Part shown: positions 24,011 through 31,425 of the stretch, one piece after another | How the letters are laid out: every line of letters starts with the position of its first letter | Numbering within the stretch: position 1 is the first letter of the stretch | Source: Clostridia bacterium | Lineage (GTDB): Bacteria > Bacillota > Clostridia > Oscillospirales > UBA644 | NCBI GenBank assembly: GCA_014872655.1 | Contig: WHHJ01000016.1 | Coordinates: 1 to 34,551, forward strand | Direction of reading: 5' to 3' | DNA length: 34,551 nucleotides | The notes under the pieces: model-generated | What the model saw: the letters and a program-made list of their open reading frames with translations, nothing else | The model's database searches: none | What the model was told of the DNA's origin: nothing | Made by a program: the position numbers and the translations under genes

Positions 24011-25111
24011 ATGAGATATTTAATAGCCGCAGGGGGTACTTCCGGGCATGTAAACCCTGCAATAGCCGTTGCTGAAGTTTTAACGGCACGCGATAAAAAT
24101 GCCCGGATCCTATTTGTGGGAACAAAAAATAAAATTGAAGCCTCTTTGGTTCCAAAGGCAGGCTTTGACATGGAGTTTATTGAAGTGATCGGGCTCAGTC
24201 GCCGGAAAAGTTGGTCCGGATTGAAACAGAATATTTCCGCGGGAATAAAATACCGGCAGGCTAAAAAGCAGATTGGGGCATTGATCAATCAATTCCGTCC
24301 GGATATTGCAATCGGAACAGGTGGATATGTTTCGGCACCGGTTATTTCCGAAGCAGCAAAACGCGGGATAAAAACCGTAATTTTGGAACAGAATGCTTTT
24401 GCCGGTGTGACCACTAAATTGTTGGCTAAAAAGGTCGATAAAATTTTGTTGAGTTTACAATTGGCAAAACCGCTGAATGTAGCGCCTTCAAAGGTCAAGG
24501 TGGTAGGAAATCCGGCCAGACCGGAGTTCTTAACGATGACGCGAGCAGCAAGCCGCAAAAAATTAGGTTTGCGTGCAGAAGATATCGTGGTTTTATCCTG
24601 CGGTGGAAGTTTAGGAGCCACATGTATTAACGACGCTTTTTGCCGGATGGCCGAGAAGAATGTCAAAGAAGGAAATTTGATCTTGTTTCACAGCGCATCC
24701 CGTGAGTATCAGCAGGTTTTGGATCGTTTAGGGGAAGTTGCACAGCATCCGTGTGTTCAGGTGTTTGAATATATTTATAACATGTCTGAAGTGATGGCGG
24801 CGGCCGATTTGGTGATTTCCCGTTCGGGAGCGACAACGCTGACGGAACTTTCTGCGTTGGGACGAGCCGCAATTTTGATTCCTTCTCCCTATGTAGCTGA
24901 GAATCATCAGTATTTTAATGCAAAGGCATTTGCGGATGCCGGGGCAGGATTATTGATTGAAGAAAAAGATCTGCCCCAGACAGACTTGTTCCAAATGGTT
25001 TGCGATATTGTTTTTGATAAAGAAAAACTAAGAAAAATGGAGCAGTCCGCTCGAACCTTGTATAACCGTAACTGCTTAGACGATATTTACAACGAAATAC
25101 AAACTCTTTAA
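24011..25111 (+). CDS. murG: Lipid II-forming N-acetylglucosaminyltransferase
   Basis: Adds GlcNAc from UDP-GlcNAc to lipid I, giving lipid II, at the cytoplasmic face. The 366-residue GT28 protein has the glycine-rich N-terminal loop AAGGTSGHVNPAIA, GTGGYVSAPV, and in the C-terminal donor domain SCGGSLGA and ISRSGATTLTELSALGRAAILIPSP. GGAGGAG lies four bases before the ATG. Confidence 0.96.
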   Translation: MRYLIAAGGTSGHVNPAIAVAEVLTARDKNARILFVGTKNKIEASLVPKAGFDMEFIEVIGLSRRKSWSGLKQNISAGIKYRQAKKQIGALINQFRPDIAIGTGGYVSAPVISEAAKRGIKTVILEQNAFAGVTTKLLAKKVDKILLSLQLAKPLNVAPSKVKVVGNPARPEFLTMTRAASRKKLGLRAEDIVVLSCGGSLGATCINDAFCRMAEKNVKEGNLILFHSASREYQQVLDRLGEVAQHPCVQVFEYIYNMSEVMAAADLVISRSGATTLTELSALGRAAILIPSPYVAENHQYFNAKAFADAGAGLLIEEKDLPQTDLFQMVCDIVFDKEKLRKMEQSARTLYNRNCLDDIYNEIQTL

Positions 25112-25172
25112 CAATTAGAGCCGTTTCGACATATTATGTAATGTGTAAAAATAGCGAGAGGATTTGAACAAT

Positions 25173-26432
25173 ATGTCGAAACTTGTAATAAACGGCGGAC
25201 GTCCGCTATGCGGGGTTGTTTGCATCCAGGGGGCTAAAAACAGCGTATTGCCGATTATGGCAGCTGCGTTGCTTGCGGATGGCGAGTGCGTGATTGAAAA
25301 TGTTCCGGATATCAGTGACTTGCATTCGGCGGTTGAAATTCTTACTGCCCTCGGAGCCAAAACCGTTTTGTATAAAAACAGAATTGTGATTAACAGTAAG
25401 TATGCTGCCGGGTATGAGATTCCGGATACACTGATGCGTAAGATGCGTTCTTCTATTATGTTTTTGGGCGCTATTTTATCTGTTTCAAAACGGGCAAAGG
25501 TTAGTTTCCCGGGAGGATGTGATATCGGCAATCGGCCTATAGATTTGCATTTGTCCTCACTCAAGAAAATGAATGTGGAAATCACCGATGCATACGGATA
25601 TTTAGACTGTAGTACCAGTGGGTTAAAGGGTGCCAATATTACATTGTCTTTTCCCAGTGTTGGGGCAACGGAGAATATCATGTTGGCAGCTGTTAAGGCG
25701 GAAGGAGAAACGATTATCAACAATGCCGCCAAAGAACCGGAAATTATGGATCTGCAAAACTTCTTAAATGCCATGGGAGGAAAAGTTCGGGGAGCAGGAA
25801 CGGGAGAAATTGTGATTTCCGGAGTTAAAAAATTGCATGGCGCGGATTATCGAATTATTCCGGACCGGATTGTTGCTTCTACATATCTGTGCGCGGTCGC
25901 GGCGACGCGCGGAAATGCGTTGCTGAAAGATGTTAATAAGGAGCATCTCTCGGTTGTTTTGTCTCTACTGCGGGATGCCGGCTGTAAAATTGATGTATAT
26001 GCAGACAGTGTCAGTATCGAATGTGATAGGGTACATGGGGTAAAAACAGAAAATCTGATTCGAACAATGCCGTATCCCGGGTTTCCGACAGACTGCGGTC
26101 CTCCGTTTGTGGCCTTGATGTCTTTGGCGCGCGGCAGTACAGTTTTTGTTGAAACTATATTTGAGAATCGTTTCAAGTATATGGGTGAACTGTTGCGGAT
26201 GGGTGCTAATATCAAGACGGAAGGTCGGGTCGCGGTCATCGACGGAGTAAAATCGTTGTATGGAACGACGGTTGAAGCGAATGATTTGCGTGGTGGAGCC
26301 GCCCTTTGTGTCGCCGGTCTGGCCGCTGAGGGGATAACGGAGATTGATCATGCAGAATATATTGAACGTGGATATGAACATATTGATTTGGACCTGCAGG
26401 AATTAGGCGCAGGTATAGAGTTGATCAAGTAA
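25173..26432 (+). CDS. murA: UDP-N-acetylglucosamine 1-carboxyvinyltransferase
   Basis: First committed step of peptidoglycan synthesis: enolpyruvyl transfer from PEP to UDP-GlcNAc. The 419-residue protein has the Lys22-Asn23 pair (QGAKNSVLP) and the active-site loop GGCDIGNRPIDLHL with Cys116, the residue attacked by fosfomycin, plus PGFPTDCGPPFVAL (usually PTDMQ in the family) and the C-terminal DLRGGAALCVAGLAA. A TTG at 25164 is in frame, but AGAGGA is better placed for the ATG at 25173. Location of murA inside a dcw cluster, between murG and ftsQ, differs from Bacillus, where murB occupies this slot. Confidence 0.95.
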   Translation: MSKLVINGGRPLCGVVCIQGAKNSVLPIMAAALLADGECVIENVPDISDLHSAVEILTALGAKTVLYKNRIVINSKYAAGYEIPDTLMRKMRSSIMFLGAILSVSKRAKVSFPGGCDIGNRPIDLHLSSLKKMNVEITDAYGYLDCSTSGLKGANITLSFPSVGATENIMLAAVKAEGETIINNAAKEPEIMDLQNFLNAMGGKVRGAGTGEIVISGVKKLHGADYRIIPDRIVASTYLCAVAATRGNALLKDVNKEHLSVVLSLLRDAGCKIDVYADSVSIECDRVHGVKTENLIRTMPYPGFPTDCGPPFVALMSLARGSTVFVETIFENRFKYMGELLRMGANIKTEGRVAVIDGVKSLYGTTVEANDLRGGAALCVAGLAAEGITEIDHAEYIERGYEHIDLDLQELGAGIELIK

Positions 26433-26433
26433 T

Positions 26434-26459
26434 GCAGCTGCGGCTTTTGCCGCTGCTGC
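26434..26459 (+). promoter_or_regulatory. GC-rich hairpin between murA and ftsQ
   Basis: GCAGC-T-GCGGC, a TTTT loop, then GCCGC-T-GCTGC forms a 10-bp stem with one T-T mismatch, two bases after the murA stop. There is no T run, so it is unlikely to be a full terminator. It may act as an mRNA processing or stability element separating the two reading frames. Confidence 0.45.
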
Positions 26460-26481
26460 TGTTGGAAAGGAAAGTAAATGC

Positions 26482-27312
26482 ATGGCAGCAAAAGAGCGCA
26501 GAAGTGCGGATTTTAATAAAAATCGTTCTTCTCACAGCCAAATGGACAAGCTCAACCGACGGGCTAAACGTCGAAGAAGATTGAGGATCATTCAGTTTTC
26601 GTTTTTGGCTGTAATTGTTTTAATTATTGCGGCGATTGTGATTAATCTTTTGGTTGTTGTTAAGAATATGACCGTAGAAAATAATACGCCATATTCAACC
26701 GACGAACTTTTAAATCAAATGGGATATCATACGGGCAGCGGATTATATTCAATCAATAGTGAAAAGGCTCTTAAATTATTGTCGGACAAGTATCCGTATA
26801 TCAAATCGGTATCGGTTCAGCAGCATTTTCCGACCGGGGTGTCGATTTGTTTTGAAAAGGGGGCCGCTGCTTTTTGCGTTACGTCATCGGATGGAAAATA
26901 TGTTTATTTAAATCAAGATTTAAAGGTCTTGCAGATTGCGGATGAAGCGGATGCCCAAGCCGTATCTGTGTTAGGCTTTACTGTTGACCAAGCGGTTGTG
27001 GGACAAGTCATTGAAAATTCGGATGAGACAATGGATGTGGAATTGCTGCAGGAGGTGTATGCCGGAGTTGTCGCTGAGGGATTGCAGCAACAACTGACCG
27101 AAATTGATTTGACAAAAAATTATGACGTAAAATTAACGGTAAACGGGTTGATTTCTATTGAAATCGGAACCAGTGAAAACATTCAAAAAAAGCTGCAAAC
27201 GGCAAAATTGATTCTGCAGCGCAACGATCCTACCAAAAAGGCCAGAATCAATGTGAAAAATTTTGAACAGGGCCGATATACTGAGTTGGAGACCTCTGAT
27301 TCAGGGGCATAA
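26482..27312 (+). CDS. ftsQ: Cell division protein DivIB/FtsQ
   Basis: Bitopic septal protein of 276 residues that joins FtsL and DivIC. A very basic cytoplasmic N-terminus (NRRAKRRRRLR) precedes a membrane helix (~38-60). A POTRA domain follows, opening with VKNMTVENNTPYSTDELLNQMGY, then YPYIKSVSVQQHFP and the FtsQ beta domain with GKYVYLNQDLKVLQ. Position before ftsZ supports the call. AAAGGAAAG lies about ten bases before the ATG. Confidence 0.88.
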   Translation: MAAKERRSADFNKNRSSHSQMDKLNRRAKRRRRLRIIQFSFLAVIVLIIAAIVINLLVVVKNMTVENNTPYSTDELLNQMGYHTGSGLYSINSEKALKLLSDKYPYIKSVSVQQHFPTGVSICFEKGAAAFCVTSSDGKYVYLNQDLKVLQIADEADAQAVSVLGFTVDQAVVGQVIENSDETMDVELLQEVYAGVVAEGLQQQLTEIDLTKNYDVKLTVNGLISIEIGTSENIQKKLQTAKLILQRNDPTKKARINVKNFEQGRYTELETSDSGA

Positions 27313-27373
27313 CGAAAGCATAAAAGATTTGCTTTTTTCGCCAAAAAAAACGAATAAAAATGATAAAAAAGTG

Positions 27374-27402
27374 TTGACTATTTTGTAAATATATGGTATT
27401 AT
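27374..27402 (+). promoter_or_regulatory. Sigma-A promoter of ftsZ
   Basis: TTGACT (27374-27379), a 17-bp spacer and TATTAT (27397-27402), with TSS expected about 20 bases before the ftsZ start. It allows ftsZ to be expressed independently of the rest of the cluster. Confidence 0.8.
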
Positions 27403-27430
27403 AAAAGGGAATAAGAAAGGATGTAGTATT

Positions 27431-28552
27431 ATGGCATTCACAAGTTTGGAAGATAAGACACTGGTTAATATTAAAGTCATTGGTGTTGGCGGCGGCGGAA
27501 ATAATGCCGTGGACAACATGATCCAATCGGAAGTTCGTGATGTTGGTTTTATTGCCATAAACACGGACAAGCAGCAGCTTGAAAAACGTTGTTTGGCACC
27601 TGAAAAAGTAGCCATCGGCGAAAAGATTACGCGTGGTTTTGGCGCAGGTGCAGATCCTGAAGTAGGACGGAAAGCTGCAGAAGAAAGCAGAGATGCAATC
27701 ACGGCTGCCATTAAAGGCGCCGATATGGTCTTTATTACAGCTGGTATGGGAGGCGGAACCGGAACAGGAGCCGCACCGTTGGTTGCTCAGATTGCAAAAG
27801 AACTGGGCATTTTAACAGTTGGTATTGTAACAAAGCCGTTTGCTTTTGAAGGGAAAACAAAAATCGCCCGTGCAGAAGCCGGCATAGAGGCATTGTTGAA
27901 TCAAGTAGATACGCTCGTTGTTATTCCCAACGAGAATTTGAAACTTGTTTCTGAAAGTAAAGTAACGATGCTAAATGCATTTAAGGTTGCAGATAATGTT
28001 CTTCGTGAAGGTGTGGAGAGCATTACCACATTGATTCAGAGCCAGGGTATTATTAACTTGGACTTCAATGACGTAACGGCAATCTTGAAAGACGCTGGAT
28101 ATGCGCACTGGAGTGTGCAAACGGCGAAAGGCAAGGATAAAGCAGAGGCTGTTGCTAAAGCTGTTATTCAAAGCCCGTTGTTGGAATCTTCTATTCGCGG
28201 TGCAAAAGGTGTTATTTTGTACTTTAATGCGGATGTCGATGTGACGATGGAAGATATCGAACTTGCCGCTCAGATTATCCGTGAAAGTGCAGCTCCGGAT
28301 GCCAATATTATCTGGGGTGTTAATTTGGACGACAATCTGGAAGATGAATTGCAGGTAACGGTTATTGCGACACATTTTGATGAAGACGGTAAGTCTTTGT
28401 CGCTGCCGAAGGATTTTGAGATTCCTGCAGCAGATGTCGCAGTTGATTCGGAAAAGGAAGAAGAGAAAAACGTTGAAGAAACATCTGCGTCCTCTTCTGA
28501 TGAAGATGATGACTTTCTTAAATTACTCAATGATATCACCAAAGGCAAATAA
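27431..28552 (+). CDS. ftsZ: Cell division GTPase FtsZ
   Basis: Tubulin homologue that forms the Z ring. The 373-residue protein has the N-terminal GVGGGGNNAVDNM, the GTP signature GGGTGTG (107-113), and the T7 loop region around LDFNDV. An acidic Ser-rich linker (EKEEEKNVEETSASSSDEDDD) leads to the C-terminus FLKLLNDITKGK, which is unlike the usual D/E-IPxFLR/K peptide bound by FtsA, SepF or ZipA. AAGGATG lies just upstream. ftsA, usually adjacent, is not in the window. Confidence 0.97.
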   Translation: MAFTSLEDKTLVNIKVIGVGGGGNNAVDNMIQSEVRDVGFIAINTDKQQLEKRCLAPEKVAIGEKITRGFGAGADPEVGRKAAEESRDAITAAIKGADMVFITAGMGGGTGTGAAPLVAQIAKELGILTVGIVTKPFAFEGKTKIARAEAGIEALLNQVDTLVVIPNENLKLVSESKVTMLNAFKVADNVLREGVESITTLIQSQGIINLDFNDVTAILKDAGYAHWSVQTAKGKDKAEAVAKAVIQSPLLESSIRGAKGVILYFNADVDVTMEDIELAAQIIRESAAPDANIIWGVNLDDNLEDELQVTVIATHFDEDGKSLSLPKDFEIPAADVAVDSEKEEEKNVEETSASSSDEDDDFLKLLNDITKGK

Positions 28553-28575
28553 CCAGTGCTTTTTATGATTATATA

Positions 28576-28625
28576 AAAAAGGGCAAAACAATCATGGTAA
28601 AACAAGAATTGTTTTGCCCTTTTTG
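28576..28625 (+). terminator. Strong intrinsic terminator closing the dcw cluster
   Basis: AGGGCAAAACAAT (28580-28592) pairs with ATTGTTTTGCCCT (28608-28620), with flanking A5 and T5 extending the stem and giving a T tail. Confidence 0.92.
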
Positions 28626-28693
28626 GTTGTTGCAAAGAAATCATTAGGACGAAAATGATTGTTTGATGAAAAGAAGAGAAGGAGCTTATATTG

Positions 28694-29353
28694 ATGAAAC
28701 AGAACATTTTGTTTGATTTAGACGGTACAATAACCGATCCTTTTGAAGGAATAACAAAGGCTGTTGCATACGCGCTGAGAAAGTTTGGGATAGAGATTTC
28801 GGACCGAACACAGTTACGGTCTTTTATCGGGCCTCCGTTGCGCGATTCTTTTATGCATGATTTTTCATTCTCGGTAGAACAGGCAGATGAGGCGATTCGC
28901 TATTACCGTGAGTATTATTCGAAAACCGGAATTTACGAATGTTATGTATATGACGGGATTGAATCTTTGTTTTCGTTGTTATGTGAAAAAGGCGCTCGAA
29001 TTATTATGGCCACTTCCAAACCGGAGCCTTTTGCAGCAGAATTGATGCGTCATTTCGGATTGGATTCTTATTTTTATCGTATTGTAGGTGCAAGTTTCGA
29101 TTACAGTCGCGCCCGTAAAACGGATGTTATTGGCGCTGCGATTGAAGAGTGTGAAATTTCAGATATCCGAACAGCAATCATGGTTGGAGACCGTGAATTT
29201 GATATCCAGGGTGCAGCCTCTTTTGGCATGGCGGGGATTGGTGTCAGTTACGGCTATGGCAGCCGGGAAGAACTGATTGCAGCCGGAGCTGTGGCTGTGT
29301 GCGAAAGTGTAGCGCAACTGAAAGATGTTTTGCTGTCTGAAAAAACACTTTAA
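28694..29353 (+). CDS. HAD-family hydrolase, phosphoglycolate phosphatase-like
   Basis: Haloacid dehalogenase-superfamily phosphatase, 219 residues. Motif I is FDLDGTITD (Asp8 and Asp10), motif II is ATSKPEP, and motif IV is VGDREFDIQGA; a helical cap lies between (residues ~15-80). The Gph/PgmB-like C-terminus GIGVSYGYGSREELIAAGA is typical. The substrate cannot be assigned; pyrophosphatase or phosphoglycolate phosphatase are possible. The frame begins with TTG at 28691, but the ATG at 28694, nine bases after AGGAG, is used. Confidence 0.9.
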   Translation: MKQNILFDLDGTITDPFEGITKAVAYALRKFGIEISDRTQLRSFIGPPLRDSFMHDFSFSVEQADEAIRYYREYYSKTGIYECYVYDGIESLFSLLCEKGARIIMATSKPEPFAAELMRHFGLDSYFYRIVGASFDYSRARKTDVIGAAIEECEISDIRTAIMVGDREFDIQGAASFGMAGIGVSYGYGSREELIAAGAVAVCESVAQLKDVLLSEKTL

Positions 29354-29449
29354 AAAAGATGTCGTCGCGTCGAGAAGAATTGTTCAGAGGCACGAACTTG
29401 CGGCCGGGTTAACGTTGGGATGCTGCGTTTGAAGAACAGACTGTTGTTT

Positions 29450-29487
29450 TGTTGAATTTTATAGTTCAACATTTTAGAATATGTTGA
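29450..29487 (+). promoter_or_regulatory. Promoter of orphan gene with overlapping inverted repeat
   Basis: TTGAAT (29452-29457), a 17-bp spacer and TAGAAT (29475-29480). A 7-bp inverted repeat, TGTTGAA (29450-29456) and TTCAACA (29465-29471), covers the -35 box and the spacer. A third half-site TGTTGA lies at 29482-29487. This looks like a repressor operator, although the same repeat could act as a weak terminator of the HAD gene. Confidence 0.5.
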
Positions 29488-29520
29488 GGTTCTGATTGGG
29501 TGCAAAGGTGTGGTGAAGCG

Positions 29521-30078
29521 ATGACTTTTTATCACGGAAGTCCTGTTGGAGGACTGAATGAATTAAAACCATTTTTATCAGAACATGGTAATCCATACGT
29601 TTATTTCACGACAAATCCATTAGTTGCACTTTTATATGCCGTAAAGCCTGTACCAAAACCGTTTAGTTTTTATCCTTATGGTTTTGATGAAAAAGGGACC
29701 GTTTTTTATTCAGATTATTATGAAGACGCTTTTTATAATTTGTATAAAAACAGAGTGGGGTATTTATACGAGTGTGACCATTTAAAGGGTTTAGAGAAAC
29801 CTACTCAAATAAAGGATGTGTATACTTCTACTCGACCAATAAAGGTTGATAGAATGACAAAGATTCCAGATTTGTATGTGTTTTACAAACAGCAAGAAGA
29901 AAAGGGACTGTTTAGAATAGAGAAGAACAGTGAAATTCAAGATAAAACAATGTGTTTTGCTTTTGAAGAATTAAGAAAAGAAATAGAAAATAACAGCTTG
30001 AAGCATAATCCACAACACGCTATGAGCATTTTTATAAAAGAGCATTTTCCTGTAGTTTGGGAATCTGTTAAGAACTAA
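29521..30078 (+). CDS. Orphan protein, possible ADP-ribosyltransferase-like fold
   Basis: 185 residues, no signal peptide or membrane helix. I do not recognise a named family. The N-terminus FYHGSPVGGLNELKP followed by NPYVYFTTNPLVALLYA resembles the first two motifs (an H, then a Y in a 'YFTxxxxxALxYA' strand-helix) of PARP/Tpt1-like ADP-ribosyltransferases. The expected third catalytic Glu is not identifiable by eye. The second half is Lys/Glu-rich and helical. Codon choice is more A/T-rich than the adjacent dcw genes. It has its own promoter with an operator-like repeat and is flanked by structured non-coding DNA, which suggests an acquired gene. The longer GTG start at 29500 is less likely. 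Confidence 0.6.
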   Translation: MTFYHGSPVGGLNELKPFLSEHGNPYVYFTTNPLVALLYAVKPVPKPFSFYPYGFDEKGTVFYSDYYEDAFYNLYKNRVGYLYECDHLKGLEKPTQIKDVYTSTRPIKVDRMTKIPDLYVFYKQQEEKGLFRIEKNSEIQDKTMCFAFEELRKEIENNSLKHNPQHAMSIFIKEHFPVVWESVKN

Positions 30079-30133
30079 TTTTTGGTAAGTGTCAATAGGG
30101 ATATATTGCTGCAATGCTGCGTTAGTATATATC

Positions 30134-30176
30134 ATAGGGTTCGATTTTGATATAAAACCCTATCGTTCATGATAGG
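30134..30176 (+). promoter_or_regulatory. Mutually exclusive hairpins after the orphan gene
   Basis: ATAGGGTT (30134-30141) can pair with AACCCTAT (30156-30163), while CCTATC (30159-30164) can instead pair with GATAGG (30171-30176). The two share the CCTAT segment, so only one can form at a time. Confidence 0.4.
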
Positions 30177-30196
30177 TTATAAAATGATGAAGAAGT

Positions 30197-30230
30197 TTTA
30201 GCGTCCCCCTTTATAAAGGGGGACGCTAAA
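30197..30230. repeat. Perfect 34-bp palindrome
   Basis: Each half is 17 bases, starting TTTAGCGTCCCCC, and the second half is its exact complement with no loop. As RNA it gives a C5/G5-cored hairpin. There is no T run after it. It could be a dispersed palindromic repeat, a transcription stop, or a remnant of a mobile element end. Confidence 0.8.
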
Positions 30231-30323
30231 TGTAAAGGTCATTTTGTACTGTTTAAATAATTTTTCAAATCTTTGACAAGAGCAAATTTTTATAAATATA
30301 TTGAAGAAAATGTGCAACAAAAT

Positions 30324-30386
30324 AAAAACCTCACTTTTTACCGACCAGCGTCTTAAAAAGGCGCTGTAGGGGAAAGTGAGGTTTTT
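30324..30386 (-). terminator. Composite terminator of the mreB-family gene
   Basis: A 14-bp outer stem, AAAAACCTCACTTT (30324-30337) with its complement (30373-30386), encloses an inner CAGCG/CGCTG stem (30346-30366). Read on the minus strand it ends in a T-rich stretch, 16 bases beyond the stop codon of the gene. It may work in both directions. Confidence 0.8.
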
Positions 30387-30402
30387 TGTTATAGAGTAAA
30401 AA

Positions 30403-31425
30403 TTAGTTCCACAGCTTTCGCTTGGGAGAATTGATTTTTGTTTCGGAAAGGTTGTCAATGTACTCGACGGCTTGGCCGGCGCCTTTTACCACACACGAAA
30501 CAGGGTCGTCAGCAATATATACCGGGATTCCGATCTTTGCGGAAATTACTTTGTCAAACCCATACAGCATGCTGCCGCCTCCGGTGAGAATGATTCCGTC
30601 TGTAGAAATATCGGCAATTAAATCCGGCGGAGTTTTACTCAAAACATCGTGTACGGCGTCTGTAATGATTTTTACAGAATCCTGCAATACGGATAAAACT
30701 TGCTCTGAAGAAATCGTAAACTCTTTGGGCAGACCGGTTGACATACTGCGTCCGCTTACCGTCATCGTCAGACGTTCCGGACGGGGAGAGACACACCCGA
30801 TTTTGATTTTGATTTCTTCTGCGGCGCGTTCTCCGATTACAATTCCGTGCTCTTTGCGGACATATTTTACAATGGCTTTGTCAAATTCGTCTCCGGCGCA
30901 TTTGACCGACTCCGAAACGACAACGTCGTTGAGTGACACCACCGCAATGTCTGTGGTGCCTCCGCCGATATCCACGACCATGATTCCTCGCGGACGACTG
31001 ATATCCAATCCGGTACCCAGTGCTGCGGCCATCGGCTCTTCGATCAGTTCCAGATTGCGTACGCCGGCATTGGTTGCCGCCTGCCGGACGGCGCGTTCTT
31101 CTACTTCATTGATCCGGGAAGGAACGCAGATAACGGCATTGGGCTGAAAGATCGAATTTCCGTTTGCTTTTCGGATAAAATAACGCAGCATCTTTTCGGT
31201 GCAGTCATAGTCTGATATAACGCCGTCGCGCATCGGCCGTACGGCAATCAGATTTTTAGGCGTTTTTCCGATCATCTCCTGCGCCTCAAACCCGATTTTA
31301 ATAATTTTTAAGGTTTTTTTGTCAATGGCTACAACGGAGGGCTCCCGCAGGACAATTCCTTTTCCGCGAATATATATGAGTACGGATGAGGTACCTAAAT
31401 CAATACCCATATTTTTTCTAAACAT
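30403..31425 (-). CDS. mreB: Rod-shape-determining protein, MreB/Mbl family
   Basis: Actin-like ATPase that guides lateral wall synthesis. The 340-residue protein has the phosphate-1 loop MGIDLGTSSVLIYIRGKGIVLREPSVVAID, RPMRDGVISDYD, EEPMAAALGTGLDI, the phosphate-2 loop VVDIGGGTTDIAVV and the adenosine motif ILTGGGSMLYG, all MreB/Mbl hallmarks. Which paralogue (MreB, Mbl or MreBH) cannot be told. GGAGGAG lies six bases before the ATG at 31425, and the start overlaps the end of the upstream glycoside hydrolase gene by eight bases. mreC and mreD are not adjacent, and the only strong promoter seen is ahead of the hydrolase. Confidence 0.93.
   Translation of the reverse strand: MFRKNMGIDLGTSSVLIYIRGKGIVLREPSVVAIDKKTLKIIKIGFEAQEMIGKTPKNLIAVRPMRDGVISDYDCTEKMLRYFIRKANGNSIFQPNAVICVPSRINEVEERAVRQAATNAGVRNLELIEEPMAAALGTGLDISRPRGIMVVDIGGGTTDIAVVSLNDVVVSESVKCAGDEFDKAIVKYVRKEHGIVIGERAAEEIKIKIGCVSPRPERLTMTVSGRSMSTGLPKEFTISSEQVLSVLQDSVKIITDAVHDVLSKTPPDLIADISTDGIILTGGGSMLYGFDKVISAKIGIPVYIADDPVSCVVKGAGQAVEYIDNLSETKINSPKRKLWN

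Larger units (their letters stand above)
30079..30402. other. Gene-free stretch rich in secondary structure
   Basis: No coding frame is supported. It contains two overlapping hairpins (30134-30176), a perfect 34-bp palindrome (30197-30230) and the composite terminator of the mreB-family gene (30324-30386). The remaining A/T-rich parts show nothing recognisable. Confidence 0.7.

Noticed and set aside
25115..25774. A 219-codon open frame on the minus strand opposite murA
   Set aside because: It lies wholly opposite a clear murA, has no ribosome binding site or family resemblance, and its composition is what the murA codons would give by chance.
27315..27337. Terminator between ftsQ and ftsZ
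   Set aside because: AAAGCA/TGCTTT makes only a 6-bp A/T-rich stem; too weak to claim, although a separate ftsZ promoter is clear.
30422..31147. A 241-codon open frame on the plus strand opposite the mreB-family gene
   Set aside because: Shadow of a well-conserved gene; Ser/Thr/Pro-rich low-complexity translation with no start signal.
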